From Candidatus Nitrosocosmicus arcticus (GTDB taxonomy: Archaea > Thermoproteota > Nitrososphaeria > Nitrososphaerales > Nitrososphaeraceae), in the NCBI RefSeq assembly GCF_007826885.1, contig NZ_ML675578.1, forward strand, positions 248,001 through 312,000: a stretch of 64,000 bases of DNA. Direction: 5' to 3'. Under the pieces are notes generated by a model. That model was not told where the DNA came from, did no database searches, and saw nothing but the letters and a program-made list of their open reading frames with translations. Shown in pieces: positions 27,237 through 36,699 of the stretch. Every line of letters starts with the position of its first letter. Within the stretch, counting starts at the first letter, position 1. The translations under genes were made by a program, and so were the position numbers.

Positions 27237-28199
27237 ATGGATTCTTGGTATAGCAAAACTGCACCCGCGTTTGACAGTAAGAAGAGTAAATCCATTCTCC
27301 ATCCTTTTACTGTGAATAACCACAAGGGTAACACTTTAAACCTATACCAAGGATGCCAACACAGATGTGGATACTGTTATGCTACCTATGAATGGTCGCC
27401 AGAATTTTATGACAAAATTTATGCAAAAAGTAATGCACCTGAAATATTAGAAAATCAGTTACGATCTTGGAAGTCACAAGTTGTACAACCTGTCATGATT
27501 TCCTCAGCCACCGATGCATACCAGCCAGCAGAACTAAAGTTTGAATTAACAAGAAAATGTGTTAAAGTTTTACAGAAATACAATATACCTTATTATGTAT
27601 TCACAAAATCTGCGCTAATATCAAGAGATCTACAACTCCATAAACAATACAAACATAATTGCTTTCTCGTGTGGTCGATTACAACTTGTAATGAAAATAT
27701 ACGACGAATAATAGAACCTGGGACTCCACCCTCATTTGTCCTGTTTAAAGTGATAAAAAAGTTTAGTGATTGTGGAATTACCTGCGCTGTAAATATCGAT
27801 CCCATTATTCCTCGAATTACAGACACATCAAGCGAGATCGAAGCAATAGTAGAGAATTGTTTAAAGTCCGGCGTTAGTTATGTTTTTGGTGCCCCTTTAA
27901 GACTTAGATCGGATATTTGGGAAAGAATGAAAATTGTATTCAAACTATTAAACAGGGAAGAAACCGGAGTCATCAAAGATTATATCACACTTTATGATTT
28001 TAAGGAACCAATGGGACCAGGTTATAATCTACATGTGGATAAAACTTACGCAGGTACTATGCTGAAAAATCTAGAGGAAAAGGTAATAGAGAAAGGCATG
28101 TTGTTCGGTTTCCCCAATCTAGATGAAAATAGGCACATGGCAAAAACCAAGCTTAAAGTGTGTAATGAGAATCAACTTACATTGATGAATTTCATGTAG
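27237..28199 (+). CDS. radical SAM protein, SPL-like family
   Basis: A 320-residue radical SAM enzyme. The 4Fe-4S motif is C40-QHR-C44-GY-C47 within NLYQGCQHRCGYCYA, followed by the VMISSATDAYQPAE segment that binds SAM. The architecture matches the SplB-like/Rv2578c group of radical SAM proteins, whose members include spore photoproduct lyase and uncharacterised enzymes. The DNA-repair role of SplB should not be assumed. No partner gene is adjacent. Cytoplasmic. Confidence 0.85.
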   Translation: MDSWYSKTAPAFDSKKSKSILHPFTVNNHKGNTLNLYQGCQHRCGYCYATYEWSPEFYDKIYAKSNAPEILENQLRSWKSQVVQPVMISSATDAYQPAELKFELTRKCVKVLQKYNIPYYVFTKSALISRDLQLHKQYKHNCFLVWSITTCNENIRRIIEPGTPPSFVLFKVIKKFSDCGITCAVNIDPIIPRITDTSSEIEAIVENCLKSGVSYVFGAPLRLRSDIWERMKIVFKLLNREETGVIKDYITLYDFKEPMGPGYNLHVDKTYAGTMLKNLEEKVIEKGMLFGFPNLDENRHMAKTKLKVCNENQLTLMNFM

Positions 28200-28320
28200 G
28201 AAAAAACCTCTGCTGTAGATAAATATGCCCTATATGGACAGAATAGTGATAGAGAACAGTTTTTCATCTTTTATATGAAATTAAACAATATGTGCAAAAG
28301 ACATTATCAAAACTAGGAGA

Positions 28321-29082
28321 ATGTCTAGAGAAGAAAGTAAAAAAAAGAAAAATTACCAAGTATTTAATCTATATCGTAAATTTTATTGCATGGGTAAAAC
28401 GAAATTACTGAATCTTACATCACAATCAAGGAAGAAGGAAATGTCAATTGCGATTTCGATTCTTCTTATGAGCGGAATTTACGCTATCGCATTTTCAATA
28501 GAGCAATATAATACTCTACAAGTCTTCGGACAAGCTAACAATACTACTATCCCTTCTCCTATGAACGCTACTCAGGCTAATGCTACTTCTGCTAATACTA
28601 CAAAACCAGTTGATGGTTATGGCGGTCCACCGACAGGTCCGTTAACTGCGGTTCGACACGTATTTGACGATCCTACTCTTAGAGTGTATCATTTCTGTAA
28701 GCCTAACGATAAAATTATGATGCTATGTCAACTATATGACAGCAGTTCTCCAAATGCAACTTTGATAGGAGTAGAGTATATGATTGACTCTAAAACATAT
28801 CAAGTATTACCAGATAGAGAAAAGCCAAATTGGCATTATCATAAAGAGGAGTTTTCTCCAGACAGAGCAAATCCGAAATTCCCATTACCAAATGATCAGC
28901 AACAAAAAGAATGGCTATTGAAAATATCTGAGTCATATGGGAAGGTCATACTGAATTGGAATTCTATGGATACATTACCCACATTTCCACCTCAAGTACA
29001 ACAAGTTCAACATCCTTTTATGGTGAACCAGACTGTAAACATAGTACTGAAAAGTTTGTTGGTAGCTTTAATCAAACGTTAA
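28321..29082 (+). CDS. exported DUF1264-like protein
   Basis: A 253-residue protein. A basic N-terminus and a membrane segment (about 42-60) probably act as a signal anchor; an internal ATG at 28441 would give a more typical signal peptide. After an Ala/Thr/Asn linker comes a domain matching DUF1264 (oil-body-associated-protein family): HFCKPNDKIMMLCQLYDS, LIGVEYMID, and PNWHYHKEEF, with YGKVILNWNS near the end. His and Cys in HFC and WHYH could bind metal. Function unknown. Confidence 0.72.
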   Translation: MSREESKKKKNYQVFNLYRKFYCMGKTKLLNLTSQSRKKEMSIAISILLMSGIYAIAFSIEQYNTLQVFGQANNTTIPSPMNATQANATSANTTKPVDGYGGPPTGPLTAVRHVFDDPTLRVYHFCKPNDKIMMLCQLYDSSSPNATLIGVEYMIDSKTYQVLPDREKPNWHYHKEEFSPDRANPKFPLPNDQQQKEWLLKISESYGKVILNWNSMDTLPTFPPQVQQVQHPFMVNQTVNIVLKSLLVALIKR

Positions 29083-29127
29083 AGTACTAGAGTATTCTTA
29101 TTTTTGATTCTGTTCGATTAAGGGACA

Positions 29128-29388
29128 TTAGCAGAGTGGTAGAAAATCCAAATTGTTTTCATACATACTATCTGGCTCGGTAGTAAGAAACCATCTTTTT
29201 GATACGTGATGTTGTTTAGCGTATACCTTAGCTGGATTATTATTTCTGATTGTGTAAAATACATCTTGCGGGTGTTGATGAATATGATTTACAACGTTCA
29301 CAATTTGATAAATTCCACTATTTGCTATGCCTACTTCAAGTATAACTCCTCTATCATCCTTTCTTACACATGTTATTTGGAAGTCCGT
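29128..29388 (-). CDS. DUF3892-like protein
   Basis: A small protein with the DUF3892 pattern ITCVRKDDRGVILEVGI, followed by YQIVNVVNHIHQHPQDVF and a C-terminal strand pair. The frame is open to 29412 with an ATG. I favour the TTG at 29388 (LTDFQITCVRKD), because the residues ahead of it look like spurious hydrophobic sequence. The start is not settled. Function unknown. Confidence 0.62.
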   Translation of the reverse strand, partial: TDFQITCVRKDDRGVILEVGIANSGIYQIVNVVNHIHQHPQDVFYTIRNNNPAKVYAKQHHVSKRWFLTTEPDSMYENNLDFLPLC

Positions 29389-29431
29389 CAATATTATTAC
29401 AATAATGTGCAATAATAAAAGGATTTTGCAA

Positions 29432-29737
29432 TTACGTATGCATTAGAATTCTACCTTTTTTGAAATCCTCATTAATACAGTCCATACATGACCAGATAAT
29501 TTGAGGATTTAAAAGATGATTTATGTGGTCTTTAACAGGTATGTCTAACTCGCCTTCATCTTTCAGGGGTTTCCCGCATGTATCACATCTAAATTCTTCA
29601 TTATCATACATTTGATAAATCTCTGAATAAGTCATATCATCAATTATTCGTAAGCCTTTATTGATATAAGTAGGATGATTAACGTACCAAGGCTTATCGT
29701 CTTTCTTTCCCTTTTTTAGGTAAATTGCATTTGACAA
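29432..29737 (-). CDS. hypothetical zinc-binding protein
   Basis: A 101-residue protein with two widely spaced cysteine pairs, FRCDTCGKPL near residue 49 and WSCMDCINEDF near residue 83, likely forming one zinc site. It begins MSNAIYLKKGKKDDKPWYV. No signal peptide. It reads in the same direction as the DUF3892 gene 44 bp away, so the two may be co-transcribed. Function unknown. Confidence 0.65.
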   Translation of the reverse strand: MSNAIYLKKGKKDDKPWYVNHPTYINKGLRIIDDMTYSEIYQMYDNEEFRCDTCGKPLKDEGELDIPVKDHINHLLNPQIIWSCMDCINEDFKKGRILMHT

Positions 29738-29791
29738 TACTACAAATGGGAATGATGTTAGCTTTAGCTTTTTCGATTAAGGGGAAAAAGG

Positions 29792-30024
29792 TTATTTCAA
29801 GGATTCCTTGTCTTTGATTAAAAATGGCATATTATTGACAATATCTTCCACTACTCCAGAATCACATAAATATAAAAAAGTTTCAAATTTTATTTTGTCA
29901 TCTGCTATAATAACCTTCTCTCCTTCTATGTGCAAACCAAATTTATTAGAATTATAATTTGTATTACCGTTAATATGGAAATATGCTTTTTTAAAATGTT
30001 GAAAATCTCAAAAAAATTTTCCAT
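29792..30024 (-). pseudogene. small hypothetical gene with one-base frameshift
   Basis: From ATG 30024 the minus strand reads MENFFEIFNILKK. A six-A run then puts the frame off by one. With one extra A it continues AYFHINGNTNYNSNKFGLHI to SGVVEDIVNNMPFLIKD and a stop at 29792-29794, giving 77 residues. The downstream part is clearly protein-like and too long to be chance. Either a real single-base loss, a sequencing error in the homopolymer, or a programmed slip. Function unknown. Confidence 0.6.
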
Positions 30025-30059
30025 ATAGCGGACTTAGTTTTGAAGCAAAGTTTCATTTT

Positions 30060-30326
30060 ATGGCATATGGCTTACCCTATCCACTAATAGATATAGAAGA
30101 AACAAAGCAACACATACTTTCAATATATCCAAAAGTCAATGCCAAATTACTTAAAATTGATGAAAAGATGTTAGCCTATAGCAAATTGAATCTCAGATTT
30201 AAAAGGTCTTTGAAATCTGTAAAAGCTAGATGGGTTCTTGGATTGAAGGGAAAGTGTCCCATTGAAAAAGAATTAAGTCTGCGATATAGATTAAAACGTC
30301 GATTCAAAAAGGGTAATGTCCCTTAA
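30060..30326 (+). CDS. small basic hypothetical protein
   Basis: An 88-residue, strongly basic protein (C-terminal half rich in Lys/Arg: RFKRSLKSVKARW, RYRLKRRFKKG). It is divergent from the frameshifted gene with 35 bp between starts. No motif. Possibly nucleic-acid binding by charge only. Coding status is moderately certain. Confidence 0.45.
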   Translation: MAYGLPYPLIDIEETKQHILSIYPKVNAKLLKIDEKMLAYSKLNLRFKRSLKSVKARWVLGLKGKCPIEKELSLRYRLKRRFKKGNVP

Positions 30327-30634
30327 TCGAACAGAATCTTATTTTTCATAGTTTTTGGTCTTTATTCTAATAACTAGAAGTTTCCAATTTTCTAACGATA
30401 AAGTAAAAAAATATAAAAAAATTAGCAAATTTGTAATTAAGGTGATTTTTATCATAATTGCTGTCAATGCTTTTTAGTTACAACTGCTATTATGATCTCT
30501 ATTAGTAGTAAGGATACGAAACGATAACAACTAAGCAATTCTTGAATCTTAACACTACTTGAGGTGATTTAATTTCGACTGGCACTGTAAGAACTATGGA
30601 TAAAAATAATTTGAGGAATGAAATCGTGTAAATA
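30327..30634. other. intergenic between convergent genes
   Basis: No gene seen. Confidence 0.4.
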
Positions 30635-31054
30635 TTATTTGGTAGTTTTTGAAAGTTTGTTCTCTGTATCTCTTTCTAATCTGGGACCTATCGAAGCCCT
30701 TCCACCACCGGCTCTCGAGCCTCCAATTTCAATCACCTCGTCAAAATCACTAAGATAGCGTAAGGTTTCAAAATTCACACGATGCTCTATGGCTGCATGC
30801 TCCCCATACTCTTCATCCTTATGAAACGCTGGAACTACCCCAAAATCTTTAATTATTGTCTCGCGGAAAGTGTCCGTATCAGCACCCTCTTTTAAAAAGA
30901 CCTGAAGCGTGTATCCCGGATAATCATCTTCCTTTAAAGTTTGTAATAACTCCATGATTAATTTTCTCTCTACTTTGGGTAAGCAGGTTTTCATGGCATC
31001 CTCAAATTCAGTAAATTTCTTTATGATACCATCTGTACAGTCCATTAATTTCAT
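30635..31054 (-). CDS. hypothetical cytosolic protein
   Basis: A 139-residue acidic protein I do not recognise. It has a helical N-terminus (IIKKFTEFEDAMKT), two strand-helix units (YPGYTLQVFLKEGADTDTFRETI, HRVNFETLRYLSDFDEVIEI) and a Gly/Arg-rich C-terminus (SRAGGGRASIGPR). It follows the manganese catalase on the same strand after about 300 bp, which may hint at stress-related use. Function unknown. Confidence 0.6.
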   Translation of the reverse strand: MKLMDCTDGIIKKFTEFEDAMKTCLPKVERKLIMELLQTLKEDDYPGYTLQVFLKEGADTDTFRETIIKDFGVVPAFHKDEEYGEHAAIEHRVNFETLRYLSDFDEVIEIGGSRAGGGRASIGPRLERDTENKLSKTTK

Positions 31055-31354
31055 CTTTTATTATTTATTATACTATAAATAATAGATAAGTTCGACAAAA
31101 TTTGTCCTCTTTGCTGGTAACATCCGGAGATAGCTTCCGCATACATCCTAGACAGTAATTTGCTTAACTTGGTGATCTACTATTTCAATAATGATGGGAT
31201 GCAATCGACATTAAATATTTCAGGAAATATAAAATATATTGGGAATACTGATGTCTATTTTATCTTATAGATACAGGACTTTAACGAGTATAGAAACACC
31301 AATTCCTATTTTAAACATATGAATTGATGCTATCCTCTTCTTTGATATTCCTTT

Positions 31355-32230
31355 TTATATTTTCTTTGCCAATTTCATTAGATCAGCATCCAACCCTGGT
31401 GAAAATTCCTGTGGTGCTTCTGGCATACTTGGGATCTCAACACCTTCGGGGAATCCTTCAATTACCTCAAGGGTACCCCCATCATCAAATGGGGAGTCAC
31501 CTTTGAAAATCTTTTCTAATAGCGATGTTTCTCCTTTATTTGCAAATGTCCACATCTGGTTATGCAGATTTTTGTTTTCCAAATCTCTAACTTCAGGCAT
31601 ATTAGATGTATCTATTCTTGGAACAGGTAATGATTTGCCCCAGTTTACCCCTAGAGTCTCCAAGGCTTTAGCAAAAACCTTTTCATGCACTAAATCCCTG
31701 ACGATTAAATAGGAGACTGTGGACCTGAATGCTTTATTATCACACATTTCATACAGTCGACACTTTTGTAATCTTCCTGTGGCTTCAAGCATTAAATTAT
31801 ATATCATATTGAGCACTAAATTCCCGCTATCATAGACGTAGGTAGCAGACCAAGGATTTCCTGCTGCATCTACTGGTCGAGCACTTTGAGCTGCCACTAA
31901 AAAGTGGTGAATGTTTGGAGATTCTAATGCTATTGATAATGGTAGTTCATTTGGTTGGGTTGAATTAGTTGAAGCGCCTTCCAAAAGGATGTTTATTGTA
32001 TTTGTTATTTGTTCAACATGTCCCATCTCCTCTGTGGCAATGCTTCTTAGTAAATCCTGATAGGGTTTGGCATCTCCTCTAAAATTCATGTTTTGGAAAA
32101 AATACTGCATCATCGTACGCATCTCTCCAAATTGACCTCCTAATCCCTCTTGCAATGCTTGAGCAGCCTTTGGATCAGGTTTATCTGCAGGTGGTATTGG
32201 ATGTGGAATTCTTTTTACTGATAAAAACAT
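31355..32230 (-). CDS. manganese catalase
   Basis: A 291-residue di-manganese catalase converting H2O2 to water and O2 in the cytoplasm. The four-helix ferritin-like core holds the ligands: E36 in FGEMRT, the ATEEMGH pair with E68 and H71, E149 in NLMLEATGR, and H182 in DLVHEKVF. These correspond to the ligand set of the Lactobacillus plantarum enzyme within one or two positions. The C-terminal tail wraps the subunit, as usual. It is downstream of a cysteine-rich protein gene on the same strand. Together with the ferritin-like gene nearby it suggests peroxide defence. Confidence 0.93.
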   Translation of the reverse strand: MFLSVKRIPHPIPPADKPDPKAAQALQEGLGGQFGEMRTMMQYFFQNMNFRGDAKPYQDLLRSIATEEMGHVEQITNTINILLEGASTNSTQPNELPLSIALESPNIHHFLVAAQSARPVDAAGNPWSATYVYDSGNLVLNMIYNLMLEATGRLQKCRLYEMCDNKAFRSTVSYLIVRDLVHEKVFAKALETLGVNWGKSLPVPRIDTSNMPEVRDLENKNLHNQMWTFANKGETSLLEKIFKGDSPFDDGGTLEVIEGFPEGVEIPSMPEAPQEFSPGLDADLMKLAKKI

Positions 32231-32365
32231 ATCATAAAGTACTAATTATCAAAGTATTTAACAAGCATACTGTAGCAATTTATGGATTGTTTTGGGAAAG
32301 GATATCAAATCAAATCAAATCATTCTAGTGTTACTAGAAATATATGCCTGTAAAAAAGAACAAAC

Positions 32366-32878
32366 CTATAGTTTAATCCCATTTCCGATTTTTACAATAA
32401 AAGCACAACTCATCTCAGGTTCCAATTTACCTTTTAGTAACGAACATTCATGGGAATCCAAATAATATTTACAATCTTTGCATTGAAATCCTTCTGCGGC
32501 TTCATCTATCACCCGTCCTTTTTCATAATTTAATTTTTCACCCTTCTGGTTGACATAGTGCCAGAGAATATCTCCTGGCAACATTCCATGACCTCTTGGG
32601 GAAAAATATTTCGATATTCCTTCCTCGTTGTTAACCTCTCCCTCGACGATATGACATAGCTTCTCTGCTGGTAGATTAAACTTGCATTTGTCACAGGATG
32701 TTTGTTGTTGTGTTTGGTCAATACCTCCTTGTTCTCGTCGCCGTTCTTTGTAACCGGCCTCAACCTTTGAAATCTTTTTGCCTGTCAACAAAAAGTTTAC
32801 CAACATTTGATCTGCAGATTGCATGTCTTGTTCATTTTGATCTCCAATTGATTTTGCAATACCTGACTCTTTTGCCAT
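32366..32878 (-). CDS. protein with two HiPIP-like cysteine clusters
   Basis: A 170-residue soluble protein with two cysteine sets. The first is CDKCKFNLPAEKLCHIVEG; its expected fourth cysteine is not obvious. The second, complete set is CKDCKYYLDSHEC followed 12 residues later by MSC. The spacing resembles high-potential iron-sulphur proteins, so a 4Fe-4S or zinc site is plausible. The frame is open to 32929, but ATG 32878 gives a cleaner start (MAKESGIAKS). Upstream of the manganese catalase on the same strand, 135 bp apart; a redox role is inferred. Confidence 0.65.
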   Translation of the reverse strand: MAKESGIAKSIGDQNEQDMQSADQMLVNFLLTGKKISKVEAGYKERRREQGGIDQTQQQTSCDKCKFNLPAEKLCHIVEGEVNNEEGISKYFSPRGHGMLPGDILWHYVNQKGEKLNYEKGRVIDEAAEGFQCKDCKYYLDSHECSLLKGKLEPEMSCAFIVKIGNGIKL

Positions 32879-33030
32879 AACTAAATTATTTAATTTATCA
32901 AAACTTAATAACCAATAACAATTCAACACTCATACAAAATTCTAATTAAACTGCAGAGTAGGTAGGATTATTCAACTACGGTATTTTTAGAACCGCATTA
33001 TTTTCAAGTCGAATACATAACTATGTATTA

Positions 33031-33038
33031 ATTATATA
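33031..33038 (+). promoter_or_regulatory. TATA box deciding the ATG at 33062
   Basis: ATTATATA centred about 27 bp upstream of the second ATG of the frame. Confidence 0.5.
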
Positions 33039-33061
33039 GTATGTTATTTAATAGCTTAGTA

Positions 33062-33316
33062 ATGTCTGAGAATGATAATAACAAAAAAACAGAAAATCGT
33101 GGGGAAAAGCTTGTTGACATAACAAATGAATATAATGAAAATGAAAGGCCTCAAGATGAATCCGAGAGTGTTCTGGATGAAGCAGTAGATAAGGTAAAGG
33201 CAGGAACAACAGAAGCAGTAGATAAGGTAAAGGCAGGAACAAAAGCCGTTGTAAATAAAGTTAAAGATACGGACAAAGACCTTGGTAACGAATATAATAA
33301 AGAAAAAACAACCTAG
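33062..33316 (+). CDS. small LEA-like amphipathic repeat protein
   Basis: An 84-residue charged protein. The central part repeats an 11-residue unit, EAVDKVKAGT(T/K), as in late-embryogenesis-abundant or apolipoprotein-like helices that fold on drying or on membranes. The DNA repeat unit is 33 bp, nearly exact at 33179-33241. The ATG at 33062 is preferred over 33041 because of the TATA box at 33031. Desiccation or osmotic protection is an inference from the repeat pattern. Confidence 0.65.
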   Translation: MSENDNNKKTENRGEKLVDITNEYNENERPQDESESVLDEAVDKVKAGTTEAVDKVKAGTKAVVNKVKDTDKDLGNEYNKEKTT

Positions 33317-34083
33317 TTATTCCAATTTACAAACTAGTAGTAATCTTTCTAAATAACCTCCATAGAATTTTGTATTATTGATTAATACAACTTTCAGATG
33401 GCCGGTAGTTTATACTTTAAAAACTATTTCTCTAATAAAGAAAATAATTAATTAGAACTAAAAGAGTAACCTTCTCCATCGCCTATTTCTCTTTAAGTGC
33501 TGGAATCGCGTCTGAATATTCATAAATACCATGACAAGCCTCTGACAGCCTGGACAGAACTGGTAGTAAATGTCATAGTTCATTTTTGTTTTTTTTTGTT
33601 CCTTCTCCATCTTTTTTCCATTTGAGGTTGAAATGTAATTGTACAATTAAGGCATTGCATACTTTATATTTTGATAATAAACTATTTGAAATGTACAAAT
33701 TAGTCACTAATCGCCTCTAATTTGATCATATTATCTTAAAATGAATCTTATAGACTAGCTGGTTATAGTTTTAGCTCTAGTTTTATCCATTGCGTATCCC
33801 TTAAAAGGATATATTATTTTTTGAGTCTATAGGGCCAATAGTGTTTATTGACTACAAGAATCTTTTTCTTACTGCGCGAATCCTTACCACGACTCGAGGA
33901 CAATTATAATCTATTGAGGGATTAGGATATTGCTAATTAATAGCATTAAAATCCAATACAACTAAATGGAAAATTATTACATAATTTCATAAAAACTATT
34001 ATTAAAGTGCTATATTGAAATGCGGCATAGGATAAATTGACTCTTAGTGGAGTTATTTAAATTTTTATACATATAGATATTAA
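33317..34083. other. intergenic, weak ORF only
   Basis: Holds one doubtful minus-strand ORF (33458-33646, with CPGC and a basic C-terminus) that I do not accept as a gene. The rest is AT-rich. Confidence 0.4.
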
Positions 34084-34581
34084 ATGCCAAACAAAAAAGA
34101 AAACATAGAAAATCTGCAACAGAAATTAGGTGAAGTGCTAGGCTTAGAACGAGCAGCTCAAAAAGCAGTAACTGAATTGATATCTATGAAGTTATTAAAA
34201 GCTGATTCCAAAAATGAAGCTAAGGAAATCCAAGGAGAGGCAAGTACTCATGAGGAAAAAATTCAAGAGGTTGTAAGTATTTTTTCTGAAGATAAAGATG
34301 TCCAATTGGATATAAATAAAGTCGAGGAATCGGCCAAAGAAACAGAGGAGAAAGTTACCCAAATCATGAAGACTTATCTTGGTGAAGAGCCAGATACATC
34401 AGAAGCATTAGAATTCTTGTGTTTAGCAGAAGGCGGCGAAGTCTCTCATTATGAAGTACTATCCACTATTTGTGAAAACTTTGATAATAAAAAGGCTAAA
34501 ACAACAGTCAAATCAATCCTAAAAGAAGAACAAGAACATCTGACTCGATGCATCACAATGGCTAAACAGGCTGTCTCCTGA
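34084..34581 (+). CDS. ferritin-like (YciE/YciF-type) protein
   Basis: A 165-residue four-helix protein. Helix 1 has GLERAAQKA with E22, and helix 2 has EASTHEEKIQE (E52, H56). Helices 3 and 4 carry AEGGEVSHYEVL and KEEQEHLTRC, together giving the Glu/His set expected for a di-iron site. The family is stress-induced. Direct function unproven; iron handling or peroxide reduction is likely. It clusters with the manganese catalase. Confidence 0.78.
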   Translation: MPNKKENIENLQQKLGEVLGLERAAQKAVTELISMKLLKADSKNEAKEIQGEASTHEEKIQEVVSIFSEDKDVQLDINKVEESAKETEEKVTQIMKTYLGEEPDTSEALEFLCLAEGGEVSHYEVLSTICENFDNKKAKTTVKSILKEEQEHLTRCITMAKQAVS

Positions 34582-34697
34582 TAGTGGTTATCGGTCGCGT
34601 TTATGTTAGAAAAATCGTCTGTTGAATAAGATGAAAGGGAATGATCCAATTCTCTCTTTTAATAATCAGACTGAAAATAATTCATTGAAATAAGGAT

Positions 34698-34991
34698 GTG
34701 TACGAAAGCATAAGATTCAAAGTCCATATCTTTGATCCTAGACCTAATGATCAAAGTCCATTTACCCTTCTCTTAACTAAAGGAACCAAGGTAATTGGTT
34801 ACAATTTCAGTATGGATCAACATGATACAATCATCTGCGTGGAAGATGATTCTATAAGTGAAAAAGAAAAAAGAACTTTTCAATGGATTATGGATGGCGA
34901 TATAATAGAGAATCTAGAGGACTACCGATATCTCGGAACAAGCAATGGTTATCGCTATTTATTTGAAATTACAGGAAAAGATCTGGTATAG
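34698..34991 (+). CDS. hypothetical protein
   Basis: A 97-residue soluble protein starting at GTG 34698 (MYESIRFKVHIFDP). Strand-rich, with no cysteine and no recognised motif. It follows the ferritin-like gene by about 115 bp in the same direction. Function unknown. Confidence 0.55.
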   Translation: MYESIRFKVHIFDPRPNDQSPFTLLLTKGTKVIGYNFSMDQHDTIICVEDDSISEKEKRTFQWIMDGDIIENLEDYRYLGTSNGYRYLFEITGKDLV

Positions 34992-35343
34992 TTGTCATAC
35001 CATCATATCTTTTATTCTCGTGGTATCGCTAATTGTATTTTTAATGATCGTGTTAAAGTTGTAGACAAATTCTGCATTCTTTTAAACAATACCTAGAAAG
35101 ATAATCGACTAATGGGGAAATATCTATAATCATTTAAATCGTGCTCCAGCGGGAAAGTATCCACCATACTTAAATTTGAAGGATAACCAAAGATTAAAAG
35201 CCTAATCAACAATATTTTATTCCATTCATTATCAAGTTTAGTAGAACTAAATCTTTCCAACTTCAGCGACTGTAAACGTTTCTAATCCTATTCTACAAAA
35301 ACTTCTCATGGCAATAACCGAGGAAGGTTTAACTTGAAGACAT
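34992..35343. other. intergenic between convergent genes
   Basis: No gene seen. Confidence 0.4.
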
Positions 35344-35559
35344 TTAATTGTCAGATATAGAACTTGCAGGTATTGAAGTATTAGAAGAATTAATTATTGT
35401 CTGATTAATTAATGACTGGTCAATATCCTTTTCGCCCATGAGGCCTGAAGTCAAATTGCTAAACGCTCTACTGATTTCATCTAGAATATTCTGTGCGTAA
35501 ACTACATGAGTTAGAGGTACTATTACTATTAAAAGTAATAACGTCAATAAAAACATCAT
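35344..35559 (-). CDS. small exported protein
   Basis: A 71-residue protein with signal peptide (residues 1-22, cleavage near VYAQN) followed by NILDEISRAFSNLTSGL and a Ser/Asn/Ile-rich tail. The mature start resembles the duplicated helical unit of the exported protein at 18755-19489. Function unknown. Confidence 0.6.
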   Translation of the reverse strand: MMFLLTLLLLIVIVPLTHVVYAQNILDEISRAFSNLTSGLMGEKDIDQSLINQTIINSSNTSIPASSISDN

Positions 35560-35879
35560 TAATCAAATTGCAACTTAATAAGTTAAATAGATTCGTATAT
35601 TTTTTAAAGAAAATTTCAAATTGTTTATTGCACAAATTAATTGTCAAACTATGATTATCGTGAGTGATTTATTTCCTTAATTTTTAAATACAAATTAATC
35701 ACATGTAGTACGGAGTGGGAAATAATTGAACATCCGCAGAGGTCTAAGATATGATCTAAATTTTTATTACCAATTGAAATCTCTTTAGAATAACTGAGAT
35801 ACATATTGACTTCTAAGGACTGTCGTACAAATTAGAAGTAATAAATTGAATCCGTTTTACTGTTATGTAGTTTTTAAGA
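35560..35879. other. intergenic, no gene seen
   Basis: AT-rich spacer on the 3' side of the PRC/DUF2382 gene. Confidence 0.4.
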
Positions 35880-36638
35880 TTAGAGGGGGATATTATCTTT
35901 GCGTTGGATGTTCTGCTCATCTTTATAGCTAACTTCTTCATTTGTTATTTCTTCAGTAATAGTTTTTGTTTCGGTTACTGGCTTCTTCTTTACTACAACT
36001 TCCTCTCTTACAAATGATTTTTTCGTAATTACTGGCTCTTCTTGTTTGATTGGAATTAAAAATTCAGCCTTTGAATACATCGAACCTGCTCTCTCCGATC
36101 CATTATGAGTTTCTTGATTTAAGGCCTCATTATTATTTAAACTAGTATTCGTACCTCTGTTATAGGTGTCGGTATTCATATTGACATTTCTTCTTTCTAT
36201 TGTTACCTTTTCATGCATTAACTCAATTTGCACAGTTTTGGTTTCCTTCACAGGCTCTTTTATTATTTTTACATTGTCTTCGATAATTTTTTTTGTGACT
36301 TGAAGGTCTTCACTGATGAGTGGAATGGATGTTTCTACGTTTGCTGGCATATCCGGTGATTCGGACAAAGAATTATCATTAACGGCACTTTCGTCAATTT
36401 TTTGTTCATAAGTTGTAAGACTTGACTCATCTAACGAGAAGTTTAGAAAAACTCCATTAAAGTATTTTACAGAAGACTTTGGTAGGTGATATATTTTCTT
36501 ATTGAGCATACCAATCTCAGTAACAATATAATCGCCAGCTACTTCTTTGATCGTACCAAAGTCTGTGCCATTCTCTCCAAGTGCTTCTTTGCCTACAATT
36601 TCATTCCAATTGATTTGATTATCATTTTGAGATGACAT
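35880..36638 (-). CDS. PRC-barrel/DUF2382 stress protein (inverted paralogue)
   Basis: A 252-residue paralogue of the 24412-25119 product: PRC-barrel domain at about 8-75 (INWNEIVGKEALG, TDFGTIKEV, YHLPKSSVKYFNG) and DUF2382 at about 100-245. One 73-bp DNA block is identical between the two genes while flanking sequence differs. Upstream lies the ruin of the usual partner gene (36700-37030), so this is an inverted second copy of the two-gene module with only one working member. Confidence 0.82.
   Translation of the reverse strand: MSSQNDNQINWNEIVGKEALGENGTDFGTIKEVAGDYIVTEIGMLNKKIYHLPKSSVKYFNGVFLNFSLDESSLTTYEQKIDESAVNDNSLSESPDMPANVETSIPLISEDLQVTKKIIEDNVKIIKEPVKETKTVQIELMHEKVTIERRNVNMNTDTYNRGTNTSLNNNEALNQETHNGSERAGSMYSKAEFLIPIKQEEPVITKKSFVREEVVVKKKPVTETKTITEEITNEEVSYKDEQNIQRKDNIPL
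36233..36305 (-). repeat. 73-bp block identical to 24742-24814 (inverted)
   Basis: See the partner feature at 24742; exact reverse complement. Confidence 0.9.
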
Positions 36639-36699
36639 ATACTATATATTAATATAACAAATTATATATTGCTGATAGGATTCTAATTCTAGATTTCTA

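Noticed and set aside
33458-33646. Minus-strand 62-codon ORF with CPGC and a basic end
   Set aside because: No promoter, no second cysteine pair, composition doubtful; could not support it.
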